DNA of 64,000 nt from Sanderia malayensis (lineage: Eukaryota; Cnidaria; Scyphozoa; Semaeostomeae; Pelagiidae). Both the position numbers and the translations under genes were made by a program. The stretch spans positions 2,480,001-2,544,000 of the forward strand of contig RQOL01000824.1 of assembly GCA_013076295.1 (NCBI GenBank), in the 5' to 3' direction. The notes under the pieces were generated by a model, which searched no databases, had not been told where the DNA came from, and saw only the letters and a list, made by a program, of their open reading frames with translations. Positions 41,783 through 54,115 of the stretch are shown here, piece by piece; position 1 is the stretch's first letter, and each line of letters opens with the position of its first letter.

Positions 41783-43794
41783 GGTTGAATAATAATCTGG
41801 CAGTTCTCAAGACTCAATGAAAGAAATCTTGAAGTTTTCTTTCTCTTTGCTCACAGAAACATTTGTTTAGCAAGTCAATCAGGATTTGCAACAAGTAAAC
41901 AAATAAATAACCTAACGTTGAGTGTGTCTCGGACGGGTATACTCGAGAATAGAACTCCAATTCTTAATAAACAACAAACTAGAACAACGTTGAAATATTT
42001 CCAATATCGGTGAACAGAAGCTTACTTCATGTCAATTCAAGTCTTTATCGGAACATGCGTTTCGCAATAAGCCAGTCCACTGTTGAGAAGTTGAACGGCA
42101 AGAAGTTATCGAATTTATCGTTACATTTTCACATCTCTCAAACGATAATGTTGAGCTGAAGTATCCCACGCGAAAAAACAACAACAAGACCTCTAACCCG
42201 ATTTCTGTAGTTCAACTCAGCCCCCTCATTTCCAAATAACAACCAGGTCTCCTGCTGCACTGGCTTCTGTTTCTTAGTCCTAATAAGCTGCAATAAAACC
42301 AATTCAGAACAAAGCTGCTCGCAAGAACAATAAATGGCTTTGTGCATTCTCATTTCAATATGGCATAGGCTATTAATTACGAAATATTTGCTCATCCATT
42401 GTAATCCGTAAAATGAAATAATTAACATTTTTTGTTTGTCAATGCAGTTGAGCAAAACAAAAACACTTTAACACACGAAATCTTCATTTGTGCACACAGA
42501 AACTACATCCGATATAATTTATTTAATTTGCTTTGCATTGACTTAATATTAGCACACTACAACTGAGAAGGCTTCGATAATTTATTTCGCGAAGGAAGAA
42601 CTGACCAATTAGAAAAAATTATTAATTATTAATTAAGTCGACTACCGCTTAATTCGAGCACCCCGGATCTCAATCACTTTTGTATTTCCCTTGGTTCTGT
42701 ATGCTTTATATGTGAGCCTCGATAAGTCGAAACCTCTATAAGTCGACCGTATGCTTAATAATCTCCATGCATAAAGTTGAAGATTCAGTAAAAATGCGGA
42801 ATTCAAAAAAGATGGTGAATGTTTTTGTTTGTTATTCTTGAAGAAACATCAATTAGTAGAACAACGAATGTGGTCAAAAGAGGACAAAAGTAGGCAACAC
42901 ATTTACTTGCATCACTAGCGCTGCGCAGGAGCACACATGACGTAATGGTACAGTGGACGTCAGAAACAAAATGGAACATGGACCAAAAAGAAAACCTGCG
43001 CAGGAGCAGTGCTCAACCAAGGTTATTACGCAACAAATAGTCCTGTGCAATGCCCAAGAGTTGAGTACTCCCCAGTACTACTATACAAATACTCTAAAGA
43101 CACCAAAAACCTCTAAAGACTAGATCTTTCGACACAATATATAAGGGTGACTATTTAGCCTTGTTGGTAAGGCGTCGGCATGGCAGGCCGCTGGTCGCGA
43201 GTTCGAATCCCGCACCAGCGACATAGCCTGGTCAATATGTTGGCGTGAGAGACAAGCTTGTTGTCGTGGAATCCAGCGCTGACATTAGCGCAGTTTTTCT
43301 TGTCATTTTTTACTTTTTTCTGTATATAAGTGTATAATATTATGCAAACTACATTAAGCTACAAAAATACAGCTTAAAAATCTAATGATTCGGAGTTGTG
43401 GGTAAATTTTCCATCCAGGTATCGAATATTTATACAAAACATTTAAAATTTAATACATTTATTTCATACCTTTGAAAATAATTTTCCAGACCAGGCCACT
43501 GCCACGCCTTACCTGCCTGGCTATGCTATGCAGTCCCTCTGAAGAGAACATTCTTTTTTCACACTTTCTCCAGAGGCTGTCTTCAAGGACATAGAGATGT
43601 TACACATTTGGTAATTTTGTCAAGCAAAATGAATTTCCAGATAATTGAAAAATAACAATTTAACTTCCTCTTTTTCCACGTGTTGAAATATGAAATTAAT
43701 TCGAATTTTGCTCCAGCCTCGTTATAATGTTTGTAGTAGACGATAAGGAGGCTACAGGACAAGTTTTTTTGTTGCAACATTTAAAAAAGACAAA
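41783..43794. other. Intergenic region with repeat remnants
   Basis: It holds decayed pogo-like sequence (about 42640-42740, GAGCCTCGATAAGTCGA motifs). A reverse-orientation fragment of the telomere-satellite unit lies at about 42915-43020 (GCTGCGCAGGAGCACACATGACGTAATG). The tRNA-like segment at 43149 is also here. No protein-coding gene seen; the last few hundred bases should be the RANGRF promoter. Confidence 0.5.
43149..43222 (+). other. tRNA-like segment, probably SINE-derived
   Basis: 74 nt with box A-like TTTAGCCTTGTTGGTAAGGC and box B GAGTTCGAATCCC. The T-arm region forms an extended hairpin (CGCTGGT...ACCAGCG). The 5' end does not pair with the 3' end as an acceptor stem, so I do not call it a functional tRNA. 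The tail (ACATAGCCTGGTCAATATG...) may be a SINE body. Confidence 0.45.
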
Positions 43795-45398
43795 ATGGAT
43801 ATTGAAGAAAATATTAATGCTGGCTCTTTATTTATCGAAAGCAATGTTAATACACCACCGTCATCATTAAGATCTTTATATGGTGGAGCTATGCATTGCA
43901 TGTTACCAACAGATGCAGTAGACGTAAGGTTAGAAGTCTATCAACAAGTTGATTCAACTACGATTAATTATTTGTAAATTTTATAATTTCTGCAATGCTT
44001 TTGATTCTATGCTATACTGCTACAGTGAATTAAGAGAAGTACCCGACCACCAAGAAGTCTTCTGCCATAAAACCACAGATCAAAGCATCATGGTTGATAT
44101 TTTGCAATACCAATCGGAATATCAAGGAGAACTTGCACCGAAGTATGAACCTTCTTCTGCTTCCATTTCAATTACAGACAAGACATTAACTTTATGATTG
44201 ATGCTTTGATGTCTTAATGTATCAGTGATGGATACTTTTCTGGGTATTAAAATTGATTTTTAGGTACCATTTTCGCGATATTGCAGAAGCTAATGCAGCA
44301 GAAAACCAATGCGAGGTGAACCAGAACTTTTGATATAATTTTAATGGGTTGTTTTGTTTGTTGTATGCCATTAATTTGGTCCAATTAATTGCAATAAAAT
44401 ACCTGGTAAACTCCATCAAAACACTCCAGAGACCTTTAACCTGAAATCTAAAATGTAGGTTATCAAGTTAAGTTTTTTGTTGTTTTAGTGACTTTTCTTT
44501 TTAATAGATTTTGAGCATCGAACCTGTTGACAAAAGTTGCATTGCCCTAACAGAGTAAGCATTGCACAAGAATAACTTTTCCTGCTTAGAAGTGAAATCA
44601 ACGGCAAAGTCAGAAAAGTCTCTAGATTCTGCTGTAAACATGCTAGACAGAATACGCCTTGTGTTTTATACCATGCATTGTTAATATAGGGAATTTTCTC
44701 AATGTTCAACATGGCTGCTTATTTCTTTCTGGCTATTTCAGGTGCCGGGATGCATGGCTCTTAAAAGGAACACAACGCGTCTCCAAGTTTAACGAACAGG
44801 TTAAAGATTATTAATATTCAGCATTTCTTTAGAATTGCACACCAACTAATTTGCGTGCAGTACTTGATTAGTACTTTGCATATATCTCTCACTTCAGATA
44901 TGAAGTTTGTTAAAGCAAGTGATGAATTCAAGAAATTAATTCTTCTTAATGAATTGCATACCTGTTGTTGGAAACTCTAAGTTAAAAAAAACTTAATAAA
45001 ACACAGACGTATTTAAAGTTAATAAAACACAGACGTATTTTCCTCTTCAAAGGCAGGTGCAGAAAACACAATAAGAATCTATATGGGTCTGTTCAGACTT
45101 CCACAATTTGAAACTGATTTGTTGGTCACCATGAATAATCCTGTAAACATCAGGTAAGAGATTCAAACTCAGTTTCAAATTCAGATCAGAATCCTATTCA
45201 TCGCCACATGCAGACAAATATTTGTCACAGAAGAAGATTGCCAGCTTTAAATTCTTTCTTCCTTGATTTTCTAGTATCGAAAGCAGCAGTCATGAATTGG
45301 CAATAAGCTCTGGCGAAAATTCAGATTCATGGACCATAGCATCATTTAAAAACTTACTTTGTAGTTTAAAAATCTTAGACATATCACTGTTTGGTTGA
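43795..45398 (+). CDS. RANGRF: RAN guanine nucleotide release factor / MOG1, complete, 7 exons
   Basis: Small Ran-binding protein that promotes nucleotide release from Ran in nuclear transport. Exons 43795-43928, 44026-44142, 44264-44315, 44508-44554, 44742-44799, 45053-45153, 45275-45398, all in phase (633 bp, 210 aa). The family signature is clear: LYGGAMHCMLPTDAVDVSEL at residues about 28-47, REVPDHQEVFCHKTTDQSIM, KYHFRDIAEANAAE, SIEPVDKS, RDAWLLKGTQRVSKFNEQ, GLFRLPQFETDLLVTMNNP, and C-terminal SLKILDISLFG. The donor after exon 5 (GTTAAA) is weak but needed for frame. It converges on the MEPCE gene, with about 390 bp between the two stop codons. Confidence 0.94.
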
Positions 45399-45786
45399 AG
45401 TAATTAATAAGCAACTACCCTAAGTATTTCCTAACATTTCTCAGATGACACATCATAATTTATATCAACCATTGGCAGAGTTAAATAAGTAGGTTTCTCA
45501 AAATAAATTTGTAATGATTAGAAAACAATAAGGTTTAACTCTTCTTAGGTGTGTTTAGAATAGAGTAGCAGATCTAGAAAGCTAAAAAATATTTTCAAAT
45601 TATTTACATGGATTTCATCTTCATTACTACTCTCATTTGTATAATTTTGATATGAATGATGAAGTTACAAACTCTATTGCTTATTTCTTGTTCTCTTTTG
45701 CAGTAGTTCTCAGTTCTCAGTAGTGTCTCAGTGTCTACCTCATATAACACTCTGCTTTTCTACAAAAACCATACCACATACTTTAT
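45399..45786. other. Short spacer between convergent RANGRF and MEPCE
   Basis: AT-rich, presumably shared 3' UTR territory. No other feature seen. Confidence 0.45.
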
Positions 45787-48593
45787 TCATGTATCAGCTA
45801 CTATTTCAGTTCTTTTCTGTGGTTCAAGGGGGTCCGGGTTTCGATGCTCCATCCGTCCATTACTATTTCCCTTTGTCAATACGTATATCGGTCGCTGAAA
45901 CCCTGTGATCAAAAGCTCACAATAAGAAAACTGGACCAAACATTTTTACCAGAAATATCAACCTGGCAAGTTTTTAATCTATTAAAGGCACAAAGGCCTT
46001 TTACTGTATTAATACAATAAACAAAAGCATGAAGTGGTAAGCTTGTAATGCAGAGAGAGCTATGAATTTACTTGAAAATAATAAATGATTCCCAAAAGAT
46101 GGTGTTAAATTACCTTGAGCCTTGTGCTTTGGCACACCAAGGAGCTGCGACTTTGCAAAACCAACTTCAGGAGATAACAGATAATTTATGAACTGATCTG
46201 GCTTGAACTTGATTGAATCAAATGCCTCTCGAATGCTTTGCTGTGCAAGATAAAAACAACATTGTCATTAAAAATCTGTAATAAATTACACTAACCATTC
46301 ATACATGATGAGCTCAAAAGAAGAGATGCATCTGTATATTTAGTGGAAGTCAAAATCTGAAAGGCTCAAAAAGGTAAACTTACTGTTAGGTTCTTCTTCT
46401 TACTGTACGATTTCCAAGGCTGAGGTTCCAAAACCAACTTGCCATCTGATTTCAGACTTCGAAACATCTTCTTGAACATTTTCTTCAGGCCATCGTCACC
46501 CCAGTTCAGATGGACCCACTTTGTTATGCTCAAACAGAGAATCAAATCGTACTCTGGTTTAATTTCATCCAAATCACTCCACTGGCAGTCGACATAGTTC
46601 TCCTAAAAATAAACACCAAGAAATTGGCATCAAGAGATTAAAGGTTGTGGACATACTCCACTGTCGCATCAAAAACTATTCTACTGGTATATCTACAACA
46701 GTTCTAATGCAAACATACAGCTATTTAACTGTTACACATATCACTATTCTGCTGCTATACCTACAACTATTCTCTGTTCATTATGCTATAAGCACATGCT
46801 TCCCGTAAACCAATTCTTTGCAATACATGCAGGTACATCTTAGCGATAAATGCACTAAGTTTTCTCCCATACATGCAGCTATTCCACTGCTTTAGAGGCA
46901 GTTATTCTTATCAGTACAAATGAAAGCAGATAACTTTACAATATTTGAATATGTTTGTGTTGTCTGTTCAGTCATTATCACAATAAGAATAGAGGTTTAT
47001 GATGTCATGGAAAGGAGTGCTTATGAATGCAACATTTCAAAGAGATACCTTCTCTCATCATGGTGAATATGGTTGTGTTGGTCTGTTCAGTGATGGTCAT
47101 AACATGAATGGATGGTCATAACATAAATGGAAGTTCATTGTGACACAAACAGGAGTGTTTACAAGTGCGAATTTTTGAGAAATACTTCTCTCGTCATCGT
47201 GAATACATTTCTGCTTGTTTGTACAATGATTGTCACACTAAGAAGAGAAGTATATCCTTTCAAAAACAGGGGTGTTTACTGCTTCATAGCTTACCGTTTT
47301 GAATGCCACATTGTACGGAAACCCAAATGACTTTCCTTCACTGCCAGGCAGCATTGGAGCCGCAAGAGGTCCATGGCAAAGCACAAATGATATTGGAAAC
47401 TCGGACTGAGCTGGCGCCTGAGGGTTCTTAGTCGGAAGATAATTCCTGATATTATTCCTTGCAGCTCTGATCAATGTCTCGTCAATATCAACTCCGAGAA
47501 GTGATTTTGGATTGAAATGTTTGGCAATGTGTAACGTCAAATGCCCAACATTGCACCCGATGTCTAAGCAAGTTTTCCCTTCAAACCAGTCCTTTTGGAA
47601 ACTCTGAACCCTATCGTCCTCAAACATATTCGCATTTCTGTAGCCATAATAACGATTATAATTTCCATATCTGTATTTGCTGTCTTTTTCTCTAAACTTA
47701 CGATTGCAGGTTTTTTTGCTCGTGTCTTTATCTTGCTCTGGGGAAATTAGATTTTTCTTCTTGTTAGCTTTTTCTGCTTTTGAATGCCTCCGTTTACCAG
47801 GGGTGGTTTCATCTTCTTCTGCCTTTTTAACCTGCTCTCTTTCAGAGCTATTTGCTCTACCTACATCAGCACTAATGGAGGAACATCTCTCTTTTAAACT
47901 AGAAGTTTTGTCAATTTCTCTAACTTTTTCTTCATCACCATTATCTTCTTCGCTGATGGAACTTCTACATGCTATATTGCCCTTTATATTATCTTTGCCA
48001 TCATTCTCTTTCTTCGATCCGGCTGCAACCAATGGCAGATACCCTTCACAGTCTTGCTTTTTAATAGTCTTTTGAACACTCCTCAATTCAAACCCTTCAG
48101 CATCTTTCACAGTCAAAACATCTGCATCCTCATCTGCAGATTTGTCAAAATCATTATCAACCTCTGTTAGTGTATTCCTTCTCTTACGTTTTCTTCGCTT
48201 CTTGTTGTGCGCATGGGGTTTAACAATCAGGTCTTCATCTTCCAAGTTATTCAACTTAAGGGGGTCCGTGACGTCAACAGGGCGAACATCCCCCGGCTCA
48301 AACTTATGCCCTCTGTCAGACAGGGCGGGGGACTCAACTTTCGGAGAATTTGAGCCGTCCTTTTCGGCAAGTCCCATCAAATTTAAGGGGTCAATTTTGT
48401 TACCTCCAAGTTTAAATTTCATCTTCTGTTGCTTTCTGTCAATCTCTGTCCTCTTGTGCTTCTTTATAAGCCCTTTTCGTCTGCTCTGGGCACTTAGGCC
48501 AAGAGAGCTTTTGCGATCTTTTGACTTTACGGGCGTGTTTCCCGTCGAGGCTGAGCGTTTCGGGCATTGCCGCGCACCAACCTTGGCTTCCAT
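45787..48593 (-). CDS. MEPCE: 7SK snRNA methylphosphate capping enzyme (MEPCE/Bin3), complete, 4 exons
   Basis: SAM-dependent methyltransferase that caps the 5' gamma-phosphate of 7SK snRNA. Exons 47295-48593, 46384-46602, 46114-46240, 45787-45902, in phase, 586 aa. Residues 1-330 are a disordered Lys/Arg/Ser/Glu-rich leader with nuclear-localisation-like runs (KKRRKRKRR). KYRYGNYNRYYGYRN leads into the Bin3 fold; SAM motif I CLDIGCNVGHLTLHIA is at about 342, GVDIDETLI follows, then LILCLSITKWVHLNWGDDGL, LVLEPQPWKSY, FKPDQFINYLLSPEVGF and the C-terminal GFQRPIYV. The ATG at 48593 is the first in frame. Loop structure matches MEPCE rather than BCDIN3D because of the long leader. Confidence 0.94.
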
Positions 48594-48629
48594 TTAAATT
48601 TTAAACAAATTCCACTTTCTCTGAACAGT

Positions 48630-51600
48630 CTACAAATCTTTAAAATCGTATAAAGTACCAATGTTCTTGAAATGAAATTTTTCAAAACTTTCTGCATGTT
48701 CAAATTTCGTCGTGGTGTTGTTTTGTTTTCCACCATGTGCTGCTGTGCTCTCTTGCCTCTTCTTGGAAACGGGACTGGCTAGGTACATAGTAAAGAGCCA
48801 AAAGGCGGCAGTAAATATAACAGAAACATTGACAGTCAAGATAAACAGACTAACAAATAAAGATTTATTATTTTTCATATATACAACAAAGCGAACATTA
48901 TTTAATGCATCAATTATTGCCCAACAATAACATTCTTCTATAGCGATAAATATTGTCCGCATTAAAAGGTGGTCCACTTTCTGGGCATGTGTCCACTTTT
49001 GCCAGATACTTGTCCCACTCACAGAGGCGTCAAACTTCGACTGTGACATGGCTGACTGCAATCATTGATTAACCAGGAGGTGTAAACGAAAATGCAAAAC
49101 TATTATCACTGGGTTGAAATCTCCATCTACTCGTATCACCCGTGGCTGCAATGTGATCCTGTTCATTTAAACCATTTTCCTAAAAGCAGAAGGCTTGGGG
49201 TAAGACTTGGCAACAATACCCAAAATAGTTAAAGGCTTTTTAAAACAGTTGCCCCCAGACGTTGCGATTTGGTTCCATGTCCTCCACAAATGGCTAAATT
49301 CTATGCGCTAATTCATACCCCTGTCCACAAATTACAAAATCCCTGCCGGGATAATTGGGGGCATCCCCTAGTCCCCCCTTGTCCCAACCAGTGGCTTCTG
49401 GATGTCTTACTGTTGTCCTGTCGACTTTTGACTTGATGAACACACTTTGTTTCAATTTGTCCCCGTCCACAGCAATGAACTTGGGATCCTTAGTGGCTGA
49501 AAAAAATAAAAAAATGACCCTCATTGAGAAACCTTCAATTCAAAAATCTTGAGTTGGAAACGATAGCATGACATAAACAAATAATAACAAAGCCTGGTTT
49601 CCATATAGTGGTTGAGGGTCGTTGAGGGTCGCTCAAAGGATTGAAATCAACTTTTGACAATGTCTCTGTGTGATTTTAATCCTTTCCCCATCCTTTCAGC
49701 GACCCTCAGCGACCCTCAACGACCATATGGAAACCGGGATTTAAAACATGTTCCGGGGCAAAGGACATACCAGATGCAGTACCTTTCTTCAGTTCTTGTG
49801 CCATTTTTTTACGATAATTTCCAAATGTATTGTGCATAACTTGTCGTTTTCGCACCTGTGATAAAGAAATCAAAACATCAAACAACACTTTGTCACCTAA
49901 GAAGCAGCAAATGTTCCATCCGTTGTTTAAACACAACAGGCAATTGTGCAAAAACAAAAGGCTATTGTCTTGTCTATTGTCTTGAGTAGGGATATCAGCC
50001 TGGAGGTTCTTAATCAATTTGTTCTTATGTGATAATTTCACTGTATTAGCCACGTTCGTTTGCAAGTACACAAGCTGAGTTTTGACTTTCGTTGATACTT
50101 GAGCTGTGGAGCTATAGAGTAGTTACGAGTAACGTCTGACTGTGTATTAATGTGGAGGGAACCCTGACCCAATAGTATTATGTGCCATTGCAGATATATA
50201 CTCCTCTTTAACTGCAAGTCATATAGCCTTGCCCATGTTCAATCTGTTTAGTTTAGGATTCTTCCATCCATACTCAGAATTAAGAAAACTCTTCAGGAAT
50301 AAAAACGTCTATTAGTGCTTTAAATATTATCTCACGAGAAGCCAATAGATACACATATTAACACTTTAAGGGTTACTAATTACTGTTACTACTACATATA
50401 AGTCGTTTGTACCAACTGGCTCTCTTTCTTCTCTGCATAATCTCAACAATTTCTTTGAGATTATTAATTTCAGTCTCTTTTACTTGGATTTTCAACAATA
50501 AGTCAGCCTTGGAATTCAAGAGATCGGTCTTTTCCTTGTCAACCGCTGCTTTCTCACTTTGCAGGATTTTCAATTTACTGAATGTTATGTCTTGGGAGAA
50601 CTGCATAAAATCCATGATTTCTTGTACCCCTTTCTTCTCCTTTTCCAGACATGAATATTCTTCGGAAAGCACTGAATTTTTCTTTTTCAAGCAAGTTGCT
50701 TCTGATTCTAAAGAAGCCAGTGCATCTTTCAACTCTTCTGTGAACTGCTGCATCTCTTTAACTTCACGCTCATGATCAAGTTCTAAGAATGCTACCTGGC
50801 CTTCAAGCTCTTTTATCTCCGTCTTCAGATTGGAACTTTCTTCAGCTAATTTTGTATTCTCTTCCTTGAATGCCGCTGTTTCACCTCTCATTTTTTTCAA
50901 TTCATCTTCTGCACACATACGCTCAAGCCGCATGAGTTCTGCGATAGTTTCCCACTCATCTTTCTCCTTTTTCAATGTTTGCCGCACTTTCATGAAATTG
51001 TTGAATTTTTCTTTCAACGCAATGGTGAAGGCAGTAAACTCCAGGAACTCTCCAAACTCGTTAGCACCAACTTGAGCATCGTTGCTCTTCTCAATCAACA
51101 AATCATTGATCTTATCTTTAACATCTTCCTTATCATCATCATCTTCATTCTTTGTTATTATCTTCAGATGATCATTTACATTTTTAAGGTTAGCAAGTTG
51201 CTTGGCATCTCGCGTTTCAACCTTATTCTTCAGACTTGCAATTTCCTTTTGCTGTGATTCTATTATCTGTTTATCTGAAGCGAGAAATGATCAAATTGAA
51301 TAAAGAAGATTACAATTAAATACATTTTTATAAATTGCAAATTTACTAAGTAGATCGTCCACTTACATTTATGAATCACGCCTTGAAGATCGACTATTCT
51401 CTCTTCTAACTCCTCAATTTTTGCATCTTCACAATATGCATCGTTACGAACCAAAGAATCGCTCGTAACAACAGTTACGCCACTGTCATTGCTCGACAAA
51501 ACGTCAATACATTCCATTGATAACTCAGTATCCATTTTCAAAAACTCAAACAATTCAAACTCAGTAAGACTGTTCAGTAAGAATTACGAATGATTTTCTC

Positions 51601-53471
51601 TCCTAACTTTGCGGCTATACCAATGCATTGAAACATGAATTTTACGTCATTTTGATTAATTAATTACGTGACGTAACAAAGCAAGGTTGCTTGATTGGAA
51701 AAATTACGCCACGATCGTACTTGACTAAAACAATTTCAGCGACAGCCTTAAGGTCAGCATTTAATTCAAATAATTTATGTATAACATCTTTTATGGAAGT
51801 GTTACTAACCGTATGATCTTGTATTATGTGAATTTTCGGGAGCTATTAACAGCTCCATCTTGAGACATAATGGCGGTTGGCCGAATTGCGTCTCATTTGG
51901 AATGATTCGCGTTCTCTTTTGGAATGATTCGCGTCGCCATCTGCAAAAAGCTGCGATTGATTGCCTTCCATTGCCAATGTCAAACTCTTCTCCTGTTGGA
52001 AGTCCTCTCCGATCTCTCCGATCCCAGTAATTCTTCCAGCGCGGTAAACCTGTTTTTTTCTCCAATCGTGAAATTTCGGGAGCTGTTAAAAGCTCCGGAA
52101 TATTGACGTAATACAAGACCATAAGGTCAGTAACACTTCCATAAAAGATGTTATGCAGAAATTATTTGACTAAAACAAATGGTTAGGCCCAAATTTTATT
52201 AGAATTGAAGAAACTCTTATAAATTCTAATAAATACTCCAGCAGTGAAGATTCTGAACACGATTATGAAGACCCTGCAGAGGATATTTTGAAGAATATCT
52301 TGCCAATGGCGATGGCTCTATCCATTGTCATGACAATGGTGTGACATATGGATAGCTTAAATAAGGAAAAAGTCCTAAAGAAAACAAAAAAGGCAGCTGT
52401 GGAAAAACATGATAGCTCATGTCTTAAAAGAACATGGCCCATGGCCATAAGGACAAACTAAATATTTCTTTTGAAAACAACATCTCCTTCTTTCCAGAGA
52501 TATACATGAAAGGAGAGAACAAATAAAGACTCAAACCTTTGCTGTTTTCTCCGACCGAAGTGTCTTGATCAATTTCAGTGACTTCTGAGCTATTAGAATA
52601 AGAATATGAAAATGATTCATAACATTGGCTGAAATATTTGTAAAAATGTTTGAAGGACAAGGGGGCACTTGCTTCAGCATTCCCAAATATTTCATTGTTT
52701 AACATTGATACATCAATAGTTTCAATTGGATTCCTTGCTGTTTTTAGCATTATATGCCTTTCCAAACATTGACTTAAATCATTTATGGTCTAAGTTGGAT
52801 TCTTGATACCACAAAGCCTTGTTAACTCAGACAAACTTTATTCTATTCTGTGTTACATAGCTTAACTATATCATAAATTACTTTACAAAACATACAGCAG
52901 AGTGAAAGATCAGAATTAATAATTACCTTCATCTTTAGTTGGTTTTCTATTCTTCAATCCCAGCTCCAATTGTTCGATGCACCAGCATAGCTCACTCTCG
53001 AAATTGTCTTCCTCAGTCTAGGAAAAGTAAACAATAATACTTTCATACACTGCATTACACTTTCGTCTGCAAATCTGGGCCTGAGAAAACTTCCACGTGC
53101 ATAAAATGAACCTGGTCGCACTAAAGAAGACGAAAATCTGCAATGATAAAGTCCCACCTTTTCAGAATCCAACTTTCCTTGCTCATCAATAGTATTATCA
53201 GGAACATCTTCTTTTCCTGTTAGGGTTGGTCTAGCTTCCTAAAAATTCAATGAAAAATTAAAATTCACGCTGAATGACCTGATATCCTTATACAGCCAAT
53301 TTATGCTTAACACACAGTAACATTACACATGTCTTGGAAATAAATAAAACTAGTAATATATAAAAAATAATATGCAAAACAAACTTCGGCTTCCTTCTCT
53401 GCTTTTTTATTCTTTTGGGCTTCTTTTTTCGCTTTTCTTCGTCTTTGAGCTTTCGTTAAACTATCAGCCAT
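48630..53471 (-). CDS. UPF0488 (C8orf33-like) protein, multi-exon, exon 4 and last exon uncertain
   Basis: Function of the family is unknown. Sure exons: 53385-53471 (ADSLTKAQRRRKAKKEAQK, a basic start), 53158-53238, 52927-53017 (FESELCWCIEQLELGLKNRK, the family signature), 49771-49855 (VRKRQVMHNTFGNYRKKMAQ, second signature) and 49411-49496. Phases agree except between 53017-52927 and 49855. The best bridge (about 52710-52790, LERHIMLKTARNPIETID before a GTATCA donor) fits the family in sequence but leaves a one-step phase mismatch I could not resolve; a very short alternative exon starting at GCAAGG would fit in phase. The last exon is probably 48630-48761 (in phase, ends FHFKNIGTLYDFKDL), but this is tentative. 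A coiled-coil gene lies inside the large intron on the same strand. Confidence 0.75.
49593..49737. mobile_element. Foldback MITE in a UPF0488 intron
   Basis: Left arm CCTGGTTTCCATATAGTGG with two GTTGAGGGTCG repeats; right arm CGACCCTCAACGACCATATG ending GGAAACCGG. About 40-bp arms over 145 bp. Target duplication is not clear. No coding capacity. Confidence 0.75.
50376..51535 (-). CDS. Coiled-coil protein, 2 exons, family not recognised
   Basis: Exons 51367-51535 (ATG at 51535) and 50376-51274 join in phase to about 355 aa. The first about 40 residues are Ser/Thr/Asp-rich. From EDAKIEELEERIVDLQGVIH on, nearly the whole protein shows heptad-like Leu/Lys/Glu composition, with an acidic break (KNEDDDDKEDVKDK). 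A short more hydrophobic segment ENSFEFLEFTAFTIALKEKF-like (about residue 130) follows, then long coils (ELKKMRGETAAFKEENTKL, LSEEYSCLEKEKKG). It ends in a basic tail (MQRRKRASWYKR). A structural or scaffold role is likely; no specific orthologue is recognised. It sits inside an intron of the UPF0488 gene on the same strand. Confidence 0.7.
51766..52169. mobile_element. Long-arm foldback element
   Basis: Inverted arms of about 61 bp (51766-51826 and 52109-52169), e.g. ATAACATCTTTTATGGAAGT on the left and its complement on the right, with a handful of mismatches. Inside each arm lies a direct repeat TTTCGGGAGCTNTTAANAGC, itself a small palindrome (GGAGCT...AGCTCC). Total about 404 bp. Open frames inside look like by-products. 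No clear target duplication. Confidence 0.75.
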
Positions 53472-53529
53472 TGTGGTAATTCTCTTTCCCCCCTTCCCTC
53501 GCGAGAGCAGGAGGGAGAATGAGAAATGC

Positions 53530-54115
53530 GCAGTAGCTAAAATATAATACTGCGCATGCACGCCCACCTTTAGGTCACAGTAGCCTTGGTCCTAACCCCA
53601 ACCCCAACCCCAACCCCAACCCTAGCCCTAACCCAAGCCTTATCACCTCTGAATGTCACACGTCATAGAGCCTCCTGCGCAGTAGCCTACATATGATACT
53701 GCGCATTCACGGCCACCTTTAGGTCACAGTAGCCTTACCCCTAACCCTAACCCTAACCCTAACCCTAACCCAAGCCTAGCCACTCTGAACATCATACGTC
53801 ATAAAGCCTCCTGCGCAGTAGCTTATATATGATACTACGCATCCAATCCCACCTTTAGGTCACAGTAGCCTTAACCTTAACCCCAACCCAAGCCATAGCC
53901 ACTGAATACCATACGTCATAGAACCTCCTGCGCAGTAGCCCACATACGGTAATGCGCATTGACGCCCACCTTTAGGTCATAGCCTTAACCCTAACCCCAA
54001 CCCTAACCCTAACCCAAGCCTTAGCCACTCTCAATATCATACGTCATAGAGCCTCCTGCGCAGTAGCCTATGCATGGTACTGCGCAAGCACGCCCACCTA
54101 CAGGTCACTGCGGAG
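53530..54115 (+). repeat. Satellite array with CCCTAA/CCCCAA repeats (array 3)
   Basis: About five units directly upstream of the UPF0488 start codon. CTCCTG starts at 53672, 53808, 53925 and 54053 (periods 136, 117, 128). Units contain TACGTCATAGAGC, CTCCTGCGCAGTAGCC, an ATATGGTACTGCGCA palindrome half, CACCTTTAGGTCACAGTAGCC and 2-5 hexamers, CCCTAA mixed with CCCCAA. Same orientation as arrays 1 and 2. The array runs to within about 60 bp of the ATG, so it may overlap the promoter or 5' UTR. Confidence 0.9.

Noticed and set aside
43149..43222. Functional tRNA gene
   Set aside because: Box A and box B are good but the acceptor stem does not pair and the T-arm extends beyond normal length; it is better explained as a tRNA-derived repeat.
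49990..50110. Possible coding exon LVYLQTNVANTVKLSHKNK on the minus strand
   Set aside because: An AG precedes it but there is no usable donor at its end and it cannot be joined in phase to the UPF0488 or coiled-coil exons.
51805..52122. 105-residue minus-strand frame inside the foldback element
   Set aside because: It starts from a non-ATG-supported context, lies within inverted repeats and resembles no transposase.
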